Source: Podocnemis expansa (taxonomy: Eukaryota > Chordata > Testudines > Podocnemididae). From it: 64,000 nt of DNA. Where the stretch lies: NCBI GenBank assembly GCA_007922195.1, contig ML681971.1:62001-126000 (forward strand), in the 5' to 3' direction. Positions 44,949 through 55,302 of this stretch are shown here, piece by piece; position 1 is the first letter of the stretch; the number at the start of each line of letters is the position of its first letter. The position numbers and the translations under genes were made by a program. The notes below the pieces were generated by a model. The model ran no database searches and had not been told where the DNA came from. It saw only the letters and a list, made by a program, of their open reading frames with translations.

Positions 44949-45754
44949 CAGTGGTCTTCAAACTTTTTTTCTTGAGATCTCACTGGAAAAAACAATAATT
45001 TATGCCCCATGACCCAACAATTACATCTTTGAGCAATGCATTCCAGCATTTTGGCAGTAGCAGCAGTTGGCACTTGTGACGAAGTAAGAAACCTCTTGGC
45101 TATTGTGGAATGCCAGAGGCAAAAACCCAAGTGTTCTTCTTTTCTGTTCCTCTACTTTGGTAGGGCGTGATGGGACATGGTGGTGTGATATCTATGGGAA
45201 CCACTGGGGAGGAAGGGGTTTTAGACAAACCTTACCTGGACCCCCTGTGGGTGGCACAGGTTGTGGCCGGTTTAGACCAGGGGCAAGGCGACTAGCTGGG
45301 AGGAGAACAAAGGACTGGGGGGAGAGGAGAGGGTAGAAGAAAGATGGGGGTCTGAGAGGCAGGATCTCTGGGGGTCTTCCTGGGGGTTTACTGCTAGACC
45401 TCCTGGTTGATCTGAAAGCCAACTGTCCTAGCTGCTGTGCAAACTGGATTGCTAAAAAACCCTCTGATGTCTACACTGGCTGAGTGTCACTGCTGATTGA
45501 GACAGTTGGGACCCTTCTGGAGGGAGGACCCCACCGCAGGGGAGACTAAACAGAGCAAGGATCTGGGAGCTGGCTACAGGTAGTGTGGAGACCTGGCAGA
45601 TTCAGGAGAAAGTTCCACTGGAGCAGAGTCCTGAATGGCTGTGAACAGAGGGGATCCAAGAGTGCGGTCTGCAGTCTCCGTGATAGCACAGTGACCAGTA
45701 CCTGAGGTTCAACAACCCAGTACAGGGTTCCAACCCCAAGTTTGAAAACCACCT
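44949..45754. mobile_element. hAT MITE split by an LTR
   Basis: It begins CAGTGGTCTTCAAACTTTTT and ends AAGTTTGAAAACCACCT. The flanks are GCATAGAC (44941-44948) and GTGTAGAC (45755-45762), 6 of 8. The left 126 bp and right 65 bp together equal the element at 15908 in opposite orientation. The 611 bp between is an LTR. It is itself inserted in the Harbinger element. Confidence 0.85.
45075..45685 (+). mobile_element. Solitary LTR (copy 2) inside a hAT
   Basis: It starts TGTGACGAAGTAAGAAACCT and ends CAGTCTCCGTGATA. The flanks GCACT (45070-45074) and GCACA (45686-45690) fit a 5-bp duplication. The poly(A) region reads GATTGCTAAAAAACCCTCTG, so the AATAAA of the family is damaged. It contains TGGCTGAGTGTCACTGCTGA and GGCTGTGAACAGAGGGGATC as in the other copies. 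No PBS, polypurine tract or genes flank it, as expected for a solo LTR after LTR-LTR recombination. Confidence 0.8.
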
Positions 45755-45860
45755 GTGTAGACACTGCCTAAGTTGCTCAGATCTGAAGGAGAGCTCTGCA
45801 TAGCTCAAAATGCATAGCTTGTTTCTCCCACCTACCAATAGCAGCTAGTCCAAGAAAACC

Positions 45861-46855
45861 ACCCACCTCCTCTATATCCTGGGACTCACAGGGCTACAAT
45901 CCTGAGACCATGGGATGTCAAATGACAGTGACATGAGGAGCAAAAGAAACTCAGAAGGGAAGGTGTGTTGCCCGCCTCTTAGCACAGCCTGAGATGAGGG
46001 ACTTCCCAGGGAGCCAGTGCTACAGAGAGAGAAGTGCAGGCTTCTAGCAGGGGGAGGGAGGGAACTCCAATGAGCTTGCTAGAGACAGAGAAGGCACCAC
46101 AGGGAGTGGGGCAGGAAAAGGAAGGGGCACTTGTTGCCAGGTGTGGGGCTGGAGCACGGTGGGTAAAATGTGCAGAGGTGGGGCAGTGATGGAGTGTGGA
46201 GTAGGAAGAGGAGGGGAAAAGTCCGATTTCCAGGGCTGGAACAGTTTCCCTGTTCTCATAGGGCTGACACACTGCACTGCCTCTGTGCCAGGAGTCTCAG
46301 CAGATGCCTTTCTGTGAACTGCCTAAGCCGGGATGTTCTTCTCATAACTGGAGTCTCCCAGGGTGCGTGGCTGTCACTCTCCCTTTCCAGGAAAGCCAGG
46401 AGACCATGACTTACCCAGCTCTAGCTTGGGTTGCTGTCCAAATGACAAATAGACCAAGCTTCAGGAGACCCTCTATCAGCCATCAAGAAACCCCAGTCAA
46501 AGTAGCCACAATATACACTCAGCTGAGACACAAGAAAAGAGCTCGGGTGACAAGGCAGTCCCCTGCCAGACCAAGAGGGAAATGAAATGGGGACTGAAGG
46601 AAGCTGTGGAGCCCTGCAGTACACATTCCAAGAAACAATCACTGCTGCTCCAAGCCTGGAAAGCTGTACACCCTGCCCCTCCACAGACCAGAGCCACTGA
46701 CCTCAAACCTCTCTGGTTGGGGCCAAAACCCCACCCAGCCCTGGGATGTACTCACTTCCCTCAGCTGAGCAGCCAGCCCCCTTGTTCACACTCTTGAACT
46801 CCCTGGCCTTGCCTGGTCTGTGTAGCATTGTGCACACTTCTCAGTTGCCCTAGAC
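45861..46855. other. Intronic sequence without recognised features
   Basis: I see no gene, repeat signature or regulatory cluster I can support here. Confidence 0.45.
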
Positions 46856-47033
46856 TTGGGGGCTCAAACTTAAAATCACCACGAGGGCCCCATGAGGACT
46901 AGTACATTAGCCCACAGGCCACATTTTCAAACAACAATATTGGAAATATTGGTAACAGTAGTGTCATTGAAGGCTGCAGGAAATAGCTTCGGGGGCCAAA
47001 TGCGGCCCATGGGCCGCATGTTTGAGATCCCTG
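46856..47033. mobile_element. Short hAT MITE (178 bp), exact 8-bp duplication
   Basis: The right end is ATGTTTGAGATCCCTG; the left end is decayed (TTGGGGGCTCAAAC). The duplication CCCTAGAC is exact (46848-46855 and 47034-47041). The inside ATCACCACGAGGGCCCCATG is the family of 9617, 12319 and 14734. Confidence 0.9.
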
Positions 47034-47729
47034 CCCTAGACCATCTCCAGCACTGCTGTTTTGTACTGGTGCTGAAGACACCAGAGCCTTGTCTGCACTA
47101 GTGCAGATGCCACCACTGGCACCAGGGCTAGAGGACAGGAAGGAGGTGTGGTAACATAGACATGCCACTAATGACCTGCTGGGGCTGCCCTAGCTTCTGT
47201 CCCCCCCAGCAAAGTGAGGTCTGCAGACCTCTGGCACCGCCAAGGGATTTGCTCGCCCCCTCCCCCGGGGCCCTCAGGCCTGGGCTACCGACTGGTCCAG
47301 CACCGTGTGTTTCCCCTTTACATTCCAAGCTTGTTACCTGTACACACCCCACTCTGGAAACTCACCCTGATCTTGGTCTCTCCCAAGAGTGTATTCAAAT
47401 ACAGAGTCCACACATGCCGGAGCACCAAGTTCCCACCCACCCCCAGGCCCCCAGACACAGGAGAGTATCCTTAGCACGCTTGGATGCTGGCTAGAGTCCA
47501 GCTCACCACCCCCACTGCCACCTGCACAGGGACCAGGGTCAACTACCAGTGCTGTGGGGATGGGGTAGGGAACCCCATCCCTCTGGCCAAGAGAAATCCT
47601 CAGGATGAAGGTGCCACCTGAGCAGCTACTTCACCTGCTCACCACATGTCAGCTCATTATCATGAACCATTCCACAGGCTCAATCCCACGGCTTGCATGG
47701 GATCAGGAGGCAGCAGATTGATTCATGCT

Positions 47730-48019
47730 TAGGGTTACCAGATGTCAGGCAAAAGGAGGACATGTCCTCCTTTTTACCTCCACGTCCTCCATCCAGCCGG
47801 CATTTTAAAAATACAGGATTTTGTCTGGCTCTTTACTTACAGGGATTCAAGTACGCTGGAATGCCCCAGAACACTTTATTTTTAGGGGGAAGCATTCCAG
47901 GGCCCCCTAAAAACAGAAGAATATTATATTAATACTACATTTCCTCCATGTGTCCTCCAATGTCCTCCTTTTTGTACTTCCCTGTCCTCCTTTACATGTT
48001 TTGGTATCTGGTAACCGTA
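47730..48019 (-). mobile_element. 290-bp hAT with AGGGTTACCAGAT termini
   Basis: The termini are TAGGGTTACCAGATGTC and GGTATCTGGTAACCGTA. The flanks TTCATGCT (47722-47729) and TTCATCCT (48020-48027) match at 7 of 8. An internal palindrome AAAAGGAGGACATGTCCTCC lies near one end, with further CCTCC/GGAGG complements. It is identical in length to the copy at 49942 and in opposite orientation. Non-coding. Confidence 0.87.
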
Positions 48020-48129
48020 TTCATCCTAGGCACATGGGATGCCTTTTGGAAACAAGCAGCATTTAGCCACAGGTTTCTCCACCCCCTCCTGAATAAGCTG
48101 CTCAGCCATCCCTGGCAGGAAGCTGAAAA

Positions 48130-48260
48130 CCCTAGAGGGGGGACTTGACAGCAGAGCTCAGGGGCTGCAGACACAGTTTTAATTGCATCAGCAATCACTA
48201 AGCAATTAATGGGAGAGAGAGGGAAGAGGACAGGGCACCAGAGCGGAGGGAAAGCGATGC
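48130..48260. promoter_or_regulatory. Small candidate conserved block
   Basis: CACAGTTTTAATTGCATCAG followed by CAATCACTAAGCAATTAATG has three TAATT/CAATTA homeodomain cores in 40 bp within otherwise G+C-rich sequence. It is short and the call is weak. Confidence 0.25.
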
Positions 48261-49730
48261 AAGCAAGGGAGGGGAAACCATTTACTCTCTCCCCAGAGAG
48301 AGCCACATTATTTACAGAGAACACCCACCACCCCACAGCACTTCCAGAGCACTGTCCAGAGAAGCAGGCTCAGCCCCTCCCACCCACAGCTGCAAACCCC
48401 CAGAAATCTGGCAAGTGGGACTCTCAGAAATGTCCGTGTTGATTGGATCACTGCACTTCTGCTCAGACTGACCCTGGCATGCCCCCAGCAGCAACAAGCC
48501 AACAGCAGTGTGCAAATTAAACCAGGGCAGCCTGTGGAGAGGTGGCCACTGGAACCAAAGCCAGCACAGAACAAGCAGAGCCTGCCTCATTCCCAAATGA
48601 TCACAGGCCAAGCACAACAGCCCTCTTCAGCCCCCAGACCCCAAAAGATCTTCAGAACAAGGGTTCCACTCCAGCGCCAGGATTTCAGGCATTCGCCCCC
48701 CCCCGCCTTTCCTTCCATTGGACAGCCTGCCTGGAGGCTGGGCTACTCCAAAGCCCAGCATCTTGACAGCTCTGCAGAAGTGGGGACTTGGATGACTAAC
48801 TTCTCTTGAGGGGGCATGGCCTGGAGCCCCTGCCATCTCCAGCTCAGTAGCACAGTGGAGCTGCTGGCACCAGACAGGGGATGCTCTTGAGGCACACAGG
48901 TTTGAAGGCGCTGCCCTGGGTCTGGAATGCACATGAAGGGCTGGGGAAGGAAAGTGTTGTTGCCTGTCCCTGTAATTAAAGCCCAGTACATGACATTGTC
49001 CCAGAGTGACAGGTCCCGTGAGGCACTGCTGACAGCCAACAATACCACAAGCCAAAAGTCAGATCCTCCTGAAGCCCACACAAAGCCCACCAGCTGCCAT
49101 TCCCAGGGCTGATCTCCAAGGCCAAGAGCTGTATTGCTAGAACTCACTCTGGAGGATCCTGTCAGTCATGGCAAGGGGAGAAGGTGGAGTGTGGCCACAG
49201 CCTCTGTGGGGTACAAAATATTGAATTGGTTCCTGGCATGGCTAATCATCCAGAGCGGATACTCAGGGAAAAGCCTTTCCCCAGCAGCAGCGACAGCTGG
49301 ATAGAAAACCTTAAAGAAGAGAAATCACATGGCAACTGCATGTCAGATTCCCAGCAGGATGAGCTGTGCTCTGAAGGAAGTCACACACAGATGAGGGAAG
49401 CATTTGTGTTAATTGTCCACCAGCTGGCTTGGTGTGTCCTCAGCTAACCCACCCCTTCAAAACTAAGTGGTTCCTCACTCCAGCACTACACGGCTTCCGT
49501 CCCCAGGAAAGCCAAGGCACTCTCCAGTAGCCTCCCCATATCCCTGCCCATGCGGACAGCCTAACTTCCCGACCACTGGGCAACACTGGCACAATAGCAA
49601 TGACAGTCCATGCCCTGACTTCTGTCAGTGAGAGACAGACAGAAAGGTTTCCCAGTGACATGGATAACTCAGTGTAAGCACAAAACCATACTGTAAACAC
49701 AACAGAAGTTGGGCCCTTGAAAGGTACAGC
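48261..49730. other. Intronic sequence without recognised features
   Basis: No repeat or gene recognised; long frames here lack family resemblance. Confidence 0.45.
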
Positions 49731-50637
49731 TGTGATGAAGTAAGAAAACCTCTTGGGCTACTGTGGTTCTTCCTTTCTGTTCCTGTTCTTTGGTGATGGT
49801 ATTCTGGTGATGGGACACGGGGGTGTGATAACTATCGGTGCCACTAGGGGGAAGAGGCTTTAGTACAATGTTAGCTGGACTCCCTGTGGGTGACAGGTTG
49901 TGGCCAGTTTAGACCAGGGTCAGGGCAGCTGGCTGTAGAGGTAGGGTTACCAGACACCAAAGCATGGAAAGGACGACAGGGAAGTATGAAAAGGAGGACA
50001 TGGGATGACTGATGGAGAAAATGCAGTATTAATGTAACATTCTTCTGTTTTTAGGGGGCCCTGGAACACTTCCCCCTAAAAATAGGGTGTGCTGGGACAC
50101 TCCAGCATACTTTAATCCCTATAAGAAAAAGCCAGACAAAAGCATGTATTTTTTTAAATGCCTACTGGATGGAGGACACGAAGGTAGAAAGGAGGACATG
50201 TCCTCCTTTTGCCTGACATCTGGTAACCCTGTGCAGAGGAGAACAAAGGGAGAAAAGGGGGGCGGGGGAAGAAGATGGAGATCAGAAAGGCAGGATCTCC
50301 AGGCCTCGTCCTGGGGGTTTGCTGCTAGACCTCCTAGTTGATCTGAGAGCCAACTGTCCTAGCTGCTGTGCAAACTGGATTGCTAATAAACCCTCTGACT
50401 TCTACACTGGCTGAGCATCACTGCTGATTAGGACTGTTGGGACCCTTGTGGAGGGAGGACCCCCCCCCCGGGAGACCAAAAAGAGCAAGGGTCAGACCCT
50501 TTGAGCCTGGATTTGGGAGATGGCTACAGGTAGTGTGGAGACCCACATGCTGGACGGGAGAAGGCTCCACCGTAGCAGAGTCCAGATTGGCTATGAACAG
50601 AGGGGATCCAAGAGGCTTTTCAGGATTCTCCATGACA
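49731..50637 (+). mobile_element. Solitary LTR (copy 3) containing a hAT
   Basis: It starts TGTGATGAAGTAAGAAAACC and ends TTCTCCATGACA, i.e. the TG...CA of an LTR. The 5-bp duplication ACAGC is exact (49726-49730 and 50638-50642). The poly(A) signal AATAAA is intact in GATTGCTAATAAACCCTCTG at about 50380. Without the 290-bp hAT and one of its duplications (49942-50239) the LTR is about 610 bp, equal to copy 2. Plus strand, antisense to the host gene. This copy defines the true ends of the family. Confidence 0.87.
49942..50231 (+). mobile_element. 290-bp hAT nested in an LTR
   Basis: The termini are TAGGGTTACCAGACACC and ACATCTGGTAACCCTG. The flanks TGTAGAGG (49934-49941) and TGCAGAGG (50232-50239) match at 7 of 8. 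It carries the palindrome AGGAGGACATGTCCTCCTTT and the block CCCCCTAAAAATAGGGTGTG. The uninterrupted LTR at 45075 confirms the empty site. Confidence 0.92.
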
Positions 50638-50642
50638 ACAGC

Positions 50643-52620
50643 TTCACCCGCTTTGTCTCATTAACACCTTGCAACCCACATGGCTACATATGCTGTTAGA
50701 TGTGTGGGTTCCTGCACTGCCTGTTAAACTCAGGGCCCTTCCCACAACTCCCCCCCTCAGCAGTTTAATCAGCAGCATAAAATGGCTTTCAACTCATTCA
50801 CAGGCCTCCCAAGACCAAGGTAAGCCAAGGATGCAACCCCGCTAGGCTTAGGGATTACAAGCACTTATGTTCCCATATTAGCACTCTGAGACAGTGCATG
50901 CAATATTTACACCACTCCACCTTCTCAAACTGGCTCACTGATCAGTTCCACACACTGCCTCAGTGTTACCCAGGGATCTCTCTAACTGCAGCAGCTCTAG
51001 CAGTTCATCACAGCACACCTAGCACTGGATGCCAAGTAGAGCCTCCCAGATCTCCTACAAAACGCTGGGCCTGCACTCACTCCCACTGGATTCAACAGCA
51101 ATGCCAGCGTGATCTCCGAGGAAGCAGGCTCAGCACTGAAGGCAGGTGGGCACTAGGTTTCTGGGAAGGACCCCAAATCGTGCAGATGAGGAAGATGCAG
51201 AAGCGAAGAGCCAACAAGCAATGTTCAGATATGCCGCAAGGGGTTGTTCCCCTGGAAGCTCGCAGGGACCTGCCTGGCAACCAAAGGCGATGCCATGTCA
51301 TTTTACTCCATTGCCTTCACGGTGTCTGTAGTAGGAAAACAGACCCAGCCTGCAGTGCCCACAAACAACCTCACCCCCTGCCTTCCAGATCCTCCCCTTC
51401 CCCCCCACCCTTGGGTGCCTGCCTGCCCTGCAGGACGCCTGACCTCAGACACTCACGGAGAGTGGGACTGTACCCCTGTGAGCTCAGACTTCCCACAGCA
51501 GAGCACTAGGGAGGAGCTAACACCATGCTCAAGAAACCTGCACAAACCTTCCCCAGCAGCCTCCTTCCTCTCCTCCCACCTAGGCAGTGCCCTAAGGGTT
51601 GTGAACCTAAACAAAAGTCTCCTCTATTAGGCCACTGACTCTGGCTGGGTCAAGGCCCTGTTGAGCTCTAGAGGAGTTGCCCAATCCTCCGCCTTGGTGC
51701 CATCAAGCAAGACACTTGCACTACACCAAGGGTGAGAAGGTAGCCAGGACTGAGGGCTGAGCTTTTACTACTTTCTACCCTTCTAGAAACCCACTGAGAT
51801 CCTGCAGCTCTTTTCAACCAGCCAAGAGTCTCCAAGCTCCTGTTAGGGGACACCAGGCATCCTGATAAGGAAGCCTCCATTACAGCCTCAGAGGGGTGGG
51901 GATTTATCCAAAATATTTCCAACAAGCCACATGAGTACACAGGCCCTAGCTATGTTGGAAAGCTCCCCTCACTCCCCCAGGTGCCATGGCTTCCGAGGGA
52001 TCCATGCTCACACATCCCCTGCTTTTCCAGGATCTCCCTCTTGGGCTATACTAAATCCTAGGGTATGAACCTCCCCACAATTCATGACCACTGCGGGCTA
52101 CTGCCCCTCACTTCTACAGAAGCTCTCCCCTCTCTTTACCCTCCTACAAAGAGGAAGTAGGTTTCAAAAAGACCTCAATGGCCCCTTATTTATACCCTCC
52201 TGCTCAGCCTCTCTTGCAGGTTCCAATGGGACTGGCTCCCTTCAGGATGCAAGGTATTTTATTGCTGCATAGAGGTCCTGGAGGCCTGTGGCAGGAGGCT
52301 ACAAAGTGCGTGACTGAACTGTCTGAAAAATTCCAAAGGGTAACACAGCTACCCCTTTGGAACTTGTCATCATGCAAGGCACCGAATGCAGCCCTTTGAA
52401 GTGGAAATCCATCAACTTCATGAAACAACTTGCACAGACACAGACAGATATCATCATCCTCTGAGAAGGAGCAGCTGCTAGGGCTGCAGCAGGGGACTCT
52501 CCTGACACACCCTGGTAAATAGCCCCAGCTTCCCATGCTTCAGGGTCCCCACACATATCTGGGACAACAGAGCTCAGGCACCTCTGCAAAGGGCACTGAT
52601 ATCCTGGAAGGAGAGGCACT
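50643..52620. other. Intronic sequence, one Penelope-like scrap
   Basis: No gene seen. At 52322-52370 TCCAAAGGGTAACACAGCTA-CCCCTTTGGAAC is a short palindrome whose CACAGCTACCCCT resembles the outer end of the Penelope tail at 7360. The rest is unassigned. Confidence 0.4.
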
Positions 52621-52624
52621 CAGA

Positions 52625-52880
52625 GCTCATAGTGTTATTACTACACTCTATGCAGCAGGGTGATGATTTATGAGGAAGACGTGCCATCCCGGGTCACATA
52701 TTGATGCATGTGTTGCAAGCCAGGCTGATGATCTGTCATACGCTGTGAGACGCCGTGCCAACAGCAGAGTCGCAGCAGTGAGAGCCAAGATCACCCGGCT
52801 CATCTGCAGAAAAGCTCTGATGCACAAGGTTCGCTTGATTCAGCCTTTACTTGCCAGTAGCAGATGAGCAAGCAGGGCAG
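52625..52880. promoter_or_regulatory. Candidate conserved non-coding block
   Basis: The segment holds TGATTTATGAGGAAGACGTG, GGGTCACATATTGATGCATG, TGATGATCTGTCATACGCTG, TGAGACGCCGTGCCAACAGC and GGTTCGCTTGATTCAGCC. CpGs are kept at a higher density than in neighbouring DNA, there is no repeat signature, and TGACA/TGATTTATG (TALE/Hox-like) sites are present. A 65-codon frame crosses it (52670-52867), but its peptide matches nothing known to me and it lacks splice context. Confidence 0.35.
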
Positions 52881-54261
52881 CCTTCATTAACACCACCTAG
52901 GGAGGCTGCTCCATGGTCATCCCCTATAAAGAAGAAATGATGTCCGTAACGGGAGCTCCAGAGCCACCCTCAGCCTCCAGCTGGGCAGAGCATGCTGACA
53001 GAGCACAGAATATCACCTTACCCCCAGCCTGGCTCACCAGCAGGCAGTACTGCCCTAGAGATGGCTCTGTTTCAGGCCACTGGGCCCTGCATTCAGCAAA
53101 ACAAAAGGAGCTGCTGCCACGCAGCCAGGTGGGGTACCAGGCTGTGGCACACCTTGTCTAACACATGGATGCTCCACTCAGCTCCTGAAAAGGAGGCAAA
53201 GTGCCCAGCACACAGAGCACAGTGATAGGTACTTTAGTGTTAAAGGATAACAAAAACCCAACTTCCAGCTGCGTTGCTCAGCACAGTCATCAGAGGTGGG
53301 GGAAGCAAGGGACTGGGGCTTAGCCCAATGCCTTTAAAATCCTCTTCAATCTGTTGGAAAAGCTCCTCAGCCAACAAGGAAAGATGACAAACTACCCACC
53401 CCTCTCAGCCAAAGCCATCCTGTTTAGAGAGTACTGGCTCTCAGTTACTGGGCTCCAGTAAATGGCGCCAATACAGTCTAGGGCACAAGATCCACGAAGG
53501 CCACTTCACAAGCTTCTTAGCTAGGGTGAGAAGCCAGCTTCATGCTCACTTCTAAAGCATGCTGCACATCTAGCCACTCTTACCACAGAACAGCCAGCAG
53601 GATGTAGAGGGCGGTCATCCACACAGGCAAAGCTTCTGCTGAGTGGACCACCTGTAACATAACCACTCTCCCACACCCAGACCTTCCTAGAGCTCAGAGA
53701 CTTCCCTGTGTACACCTGCAGAAGTGCTTCCAAGCCACAGCAGACTTTGCTTGGACACACAAGCTGGAGCAGGGCTTATCCCACACAATTCCTTTCCTGC
53801 TGGTGGAGGACAAAGGGTCAGTTTCCTGATGCATGTCACTGGATTCTTCCACTGAGGATGTCTGCAGCGGGGTTAAACTCAGTGTGATCCAGGTCCCTAA
53901 CTAGCTCTCCATCCAGATAAGCCGGTCTCTGGTCATTAACCATTTCTGTTTTTGTAGAGCTCCACCCTCGAGCTTTAGTAGTTGTGTTTGCAGCCAACCA
54001 GGTAACCCATGTATGTGCTTTACAGCAGTGGGGGAGGAGAGCTGGTATCTGTTTCTCCAGGCCTGGATGCACAGCCTATTTTATTCAGGTAAGATAGCCA
54101 CCTTAATCTTTTCGCTGCAAAATCTCCAGAAGCAATGCCTCTACACACAGTGCCACATTCCATTCTTTGGAACAGATCTGGGCCTTTTTCTTTGAGTGGG
54201 GCACACAGAAAATTTAGGAGAAGGTTCATGGTGCTTAACTGACAGAAAGCCCTGAAGACAA
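52881..54261. other. Intronic sequence without recognised features
   Basis: No gene or repeat recognised before the MITE at 54262. Confidence 0.45.
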
Positions 54262-54276
54262 AGCCCTGGTCTACAC

Positions 54277-55029
54277 CAATGTTCCCTCTAAGCTGCGCTG
54301 GCGTGCTGCAGCGCATCGCTGGCAGCCAGAGTCCCTTCATAGAGCTCCTCTGGGGCTGGGAGTTTTGAAAACTCCCACCCAGAGAAGCTCTAACGGAGCA
54401 TGCCCAGAAAATCTGGACATGCTCCATAGAGCTTCTCTGGCCCCAGGAGCTGTGGCTGGGCCATCTGGCTCCAGCCACAAGGTAAGTTTCTGGGGACCGC
54501 TGGGAGTGGGGGCGGGGAGGCTGCTGGGCAGCTGGGAGTGGGCCTGCGGGGGCAGGCCTGCGGGGGCAGGGGGGGCCGCTGGGAGCGGGGGGGCTGCCAG
54601 AAGTAGGGGGCAGCTGGGAGCAGGGGGCGGGGGGGGTGGCGGCCAGGAGGGTGGCTGGGCGCAGGGGGGCTGCTGGGCAGCCGGGAGTGGGCCCATGGGA
54701 GCGGGGGGGCAGCCAGGAGCAGGCCCACGGGGATGGAGGGGGCTGCTGGGAGTGGGGGTGGGGGGGCAGCCGGGAACAGGCCCGTGGGAACGGGAGGGCC
54801 TTCAGGAGCGGGGGCAGCCGGGATTGGGCCCACGGGGGCGGGGGGGCCGCCGGGAGTACGGGGCAGGGGGGCAGCCAGGAGCAGGCCCGCAGGGGTGGGG
54901 AGACCGTTGGGAGCGGGGGGGGCAGGAGCGGGCCCACGGGGAGGGGCAGCGCAGCAAGCCTGCGGGGGGGGGGGGGGGAGCGAGCAACATGAGTTGCTCA
55001 GCTGCCACCATCTCTTAGAGGGAACACTG
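54277..55029. mobile_element. 753-bp hAT with a GC-rich minisatellite core
   Basis: The termini are CAATGTTCCCTCTAAGCTG and CTTAGAGGGAACACTG. The duplication GTCTACAC is exact (54269-54276 and 55030-55037). Sub-terminal sequence is GAGCTCCTCTGGGGCTGGGA and the complement-like TCCATAGAGCTTCTCTGGCC. From 54500 to 54990 the element is an irregular tandem of GGGGGCAGCCGGGAGC-like units with a G15 run (54964-54978). Frames of up to 305 codons across it, Pro/Gly-rich on either strand, are products of this composition. Confidence 0.92.
54500..54990. repeat. G-rich irregular minisatellite
   Basis: The plus strand is about 80% G+C with dozens of G3-G8 runs. The repeat units combine GCTGGGAGCGGGGGGGC, CAGCCAGGAGCAGGCCC and ACGGGGGCGGGGGGGCC at uneven spacing. 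The G strand could form G-quadruplexes; in the host transcript it is the C-rich strand. Confidence 0.85.
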
Positions 55030-55302
55030 GTCTACACTACAGGTGCTTTTGGTAGCAGTCAAAGGGAGATACCCCAGTTAAGCAAGTTATTTTAAGTATC
55101 TCCCTTCAACTGCCTAACACCTGCTCAGCATGGTGTCTTCATGCACTGAGTCAATGGGAACCATGCTCCCATCGACTGAATGCTATGCTACTTGATGGGG
55201 TGCTCTTCAAAGATCGATTTCCCAATCAACTGAGTGGGTCTTCACAGATCTGCTCCCTCATTTGGGAAGACCCATCTGACCCCATCAGTGAAGACCTGCC
55301 CT

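Larger units (their letters stand above)
42146..45860. mobile_element. PIF/Harbinger-type DNA transposon relic
   Basis: The left part reads GTCTATACTTACATTTCCC, CTACGCTGACTTAATAACAC, CTGGCCTCCTGGAGGTGTCC and CACAATGCCCCACCTGACCA. I recognise this from memory as the 5' end of a large reptilian element carrying a Myb/SANT-like ORF. It holds that ORF on the plus strand (42480-43860) and a transposase remnant on the minus strand (about 44700-43990), the converging two-gene plan of PIF/Harbinger elements. The right part is interrupted by a hAT (44949-45754) and resumes at GTGTAGACACTGCCTAAGTT. Ends and target duplication are not clear. Confidence 0.68.
54262..55302. mobile_element. MITE with GGTCTACAC termini, interrupted by a hAT
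   Basis: The left terminus is AGCCCTGGTCTACAC and the right is GTGAAGACCTGCCCTCA, the same type as the element at 33728. The hAT at 54277 lies within its left terminal repeat, so only 15 bp of that end precede the insertion. The remaining inside (55038-55290) has AAAGGGAGATACCCCAGTTA and TTTTAAGTATCTCCCTTCAA, a short internal inverted repeat. Confidence 0.62.

Noticed and set aside
54020..54937. 305-codon Pro/Ala-rich open frame on the minus strand
   Set aside because: It lies on the G-rich minisatellite inside a hAT element. Several frames on both strands are open there because of composition.
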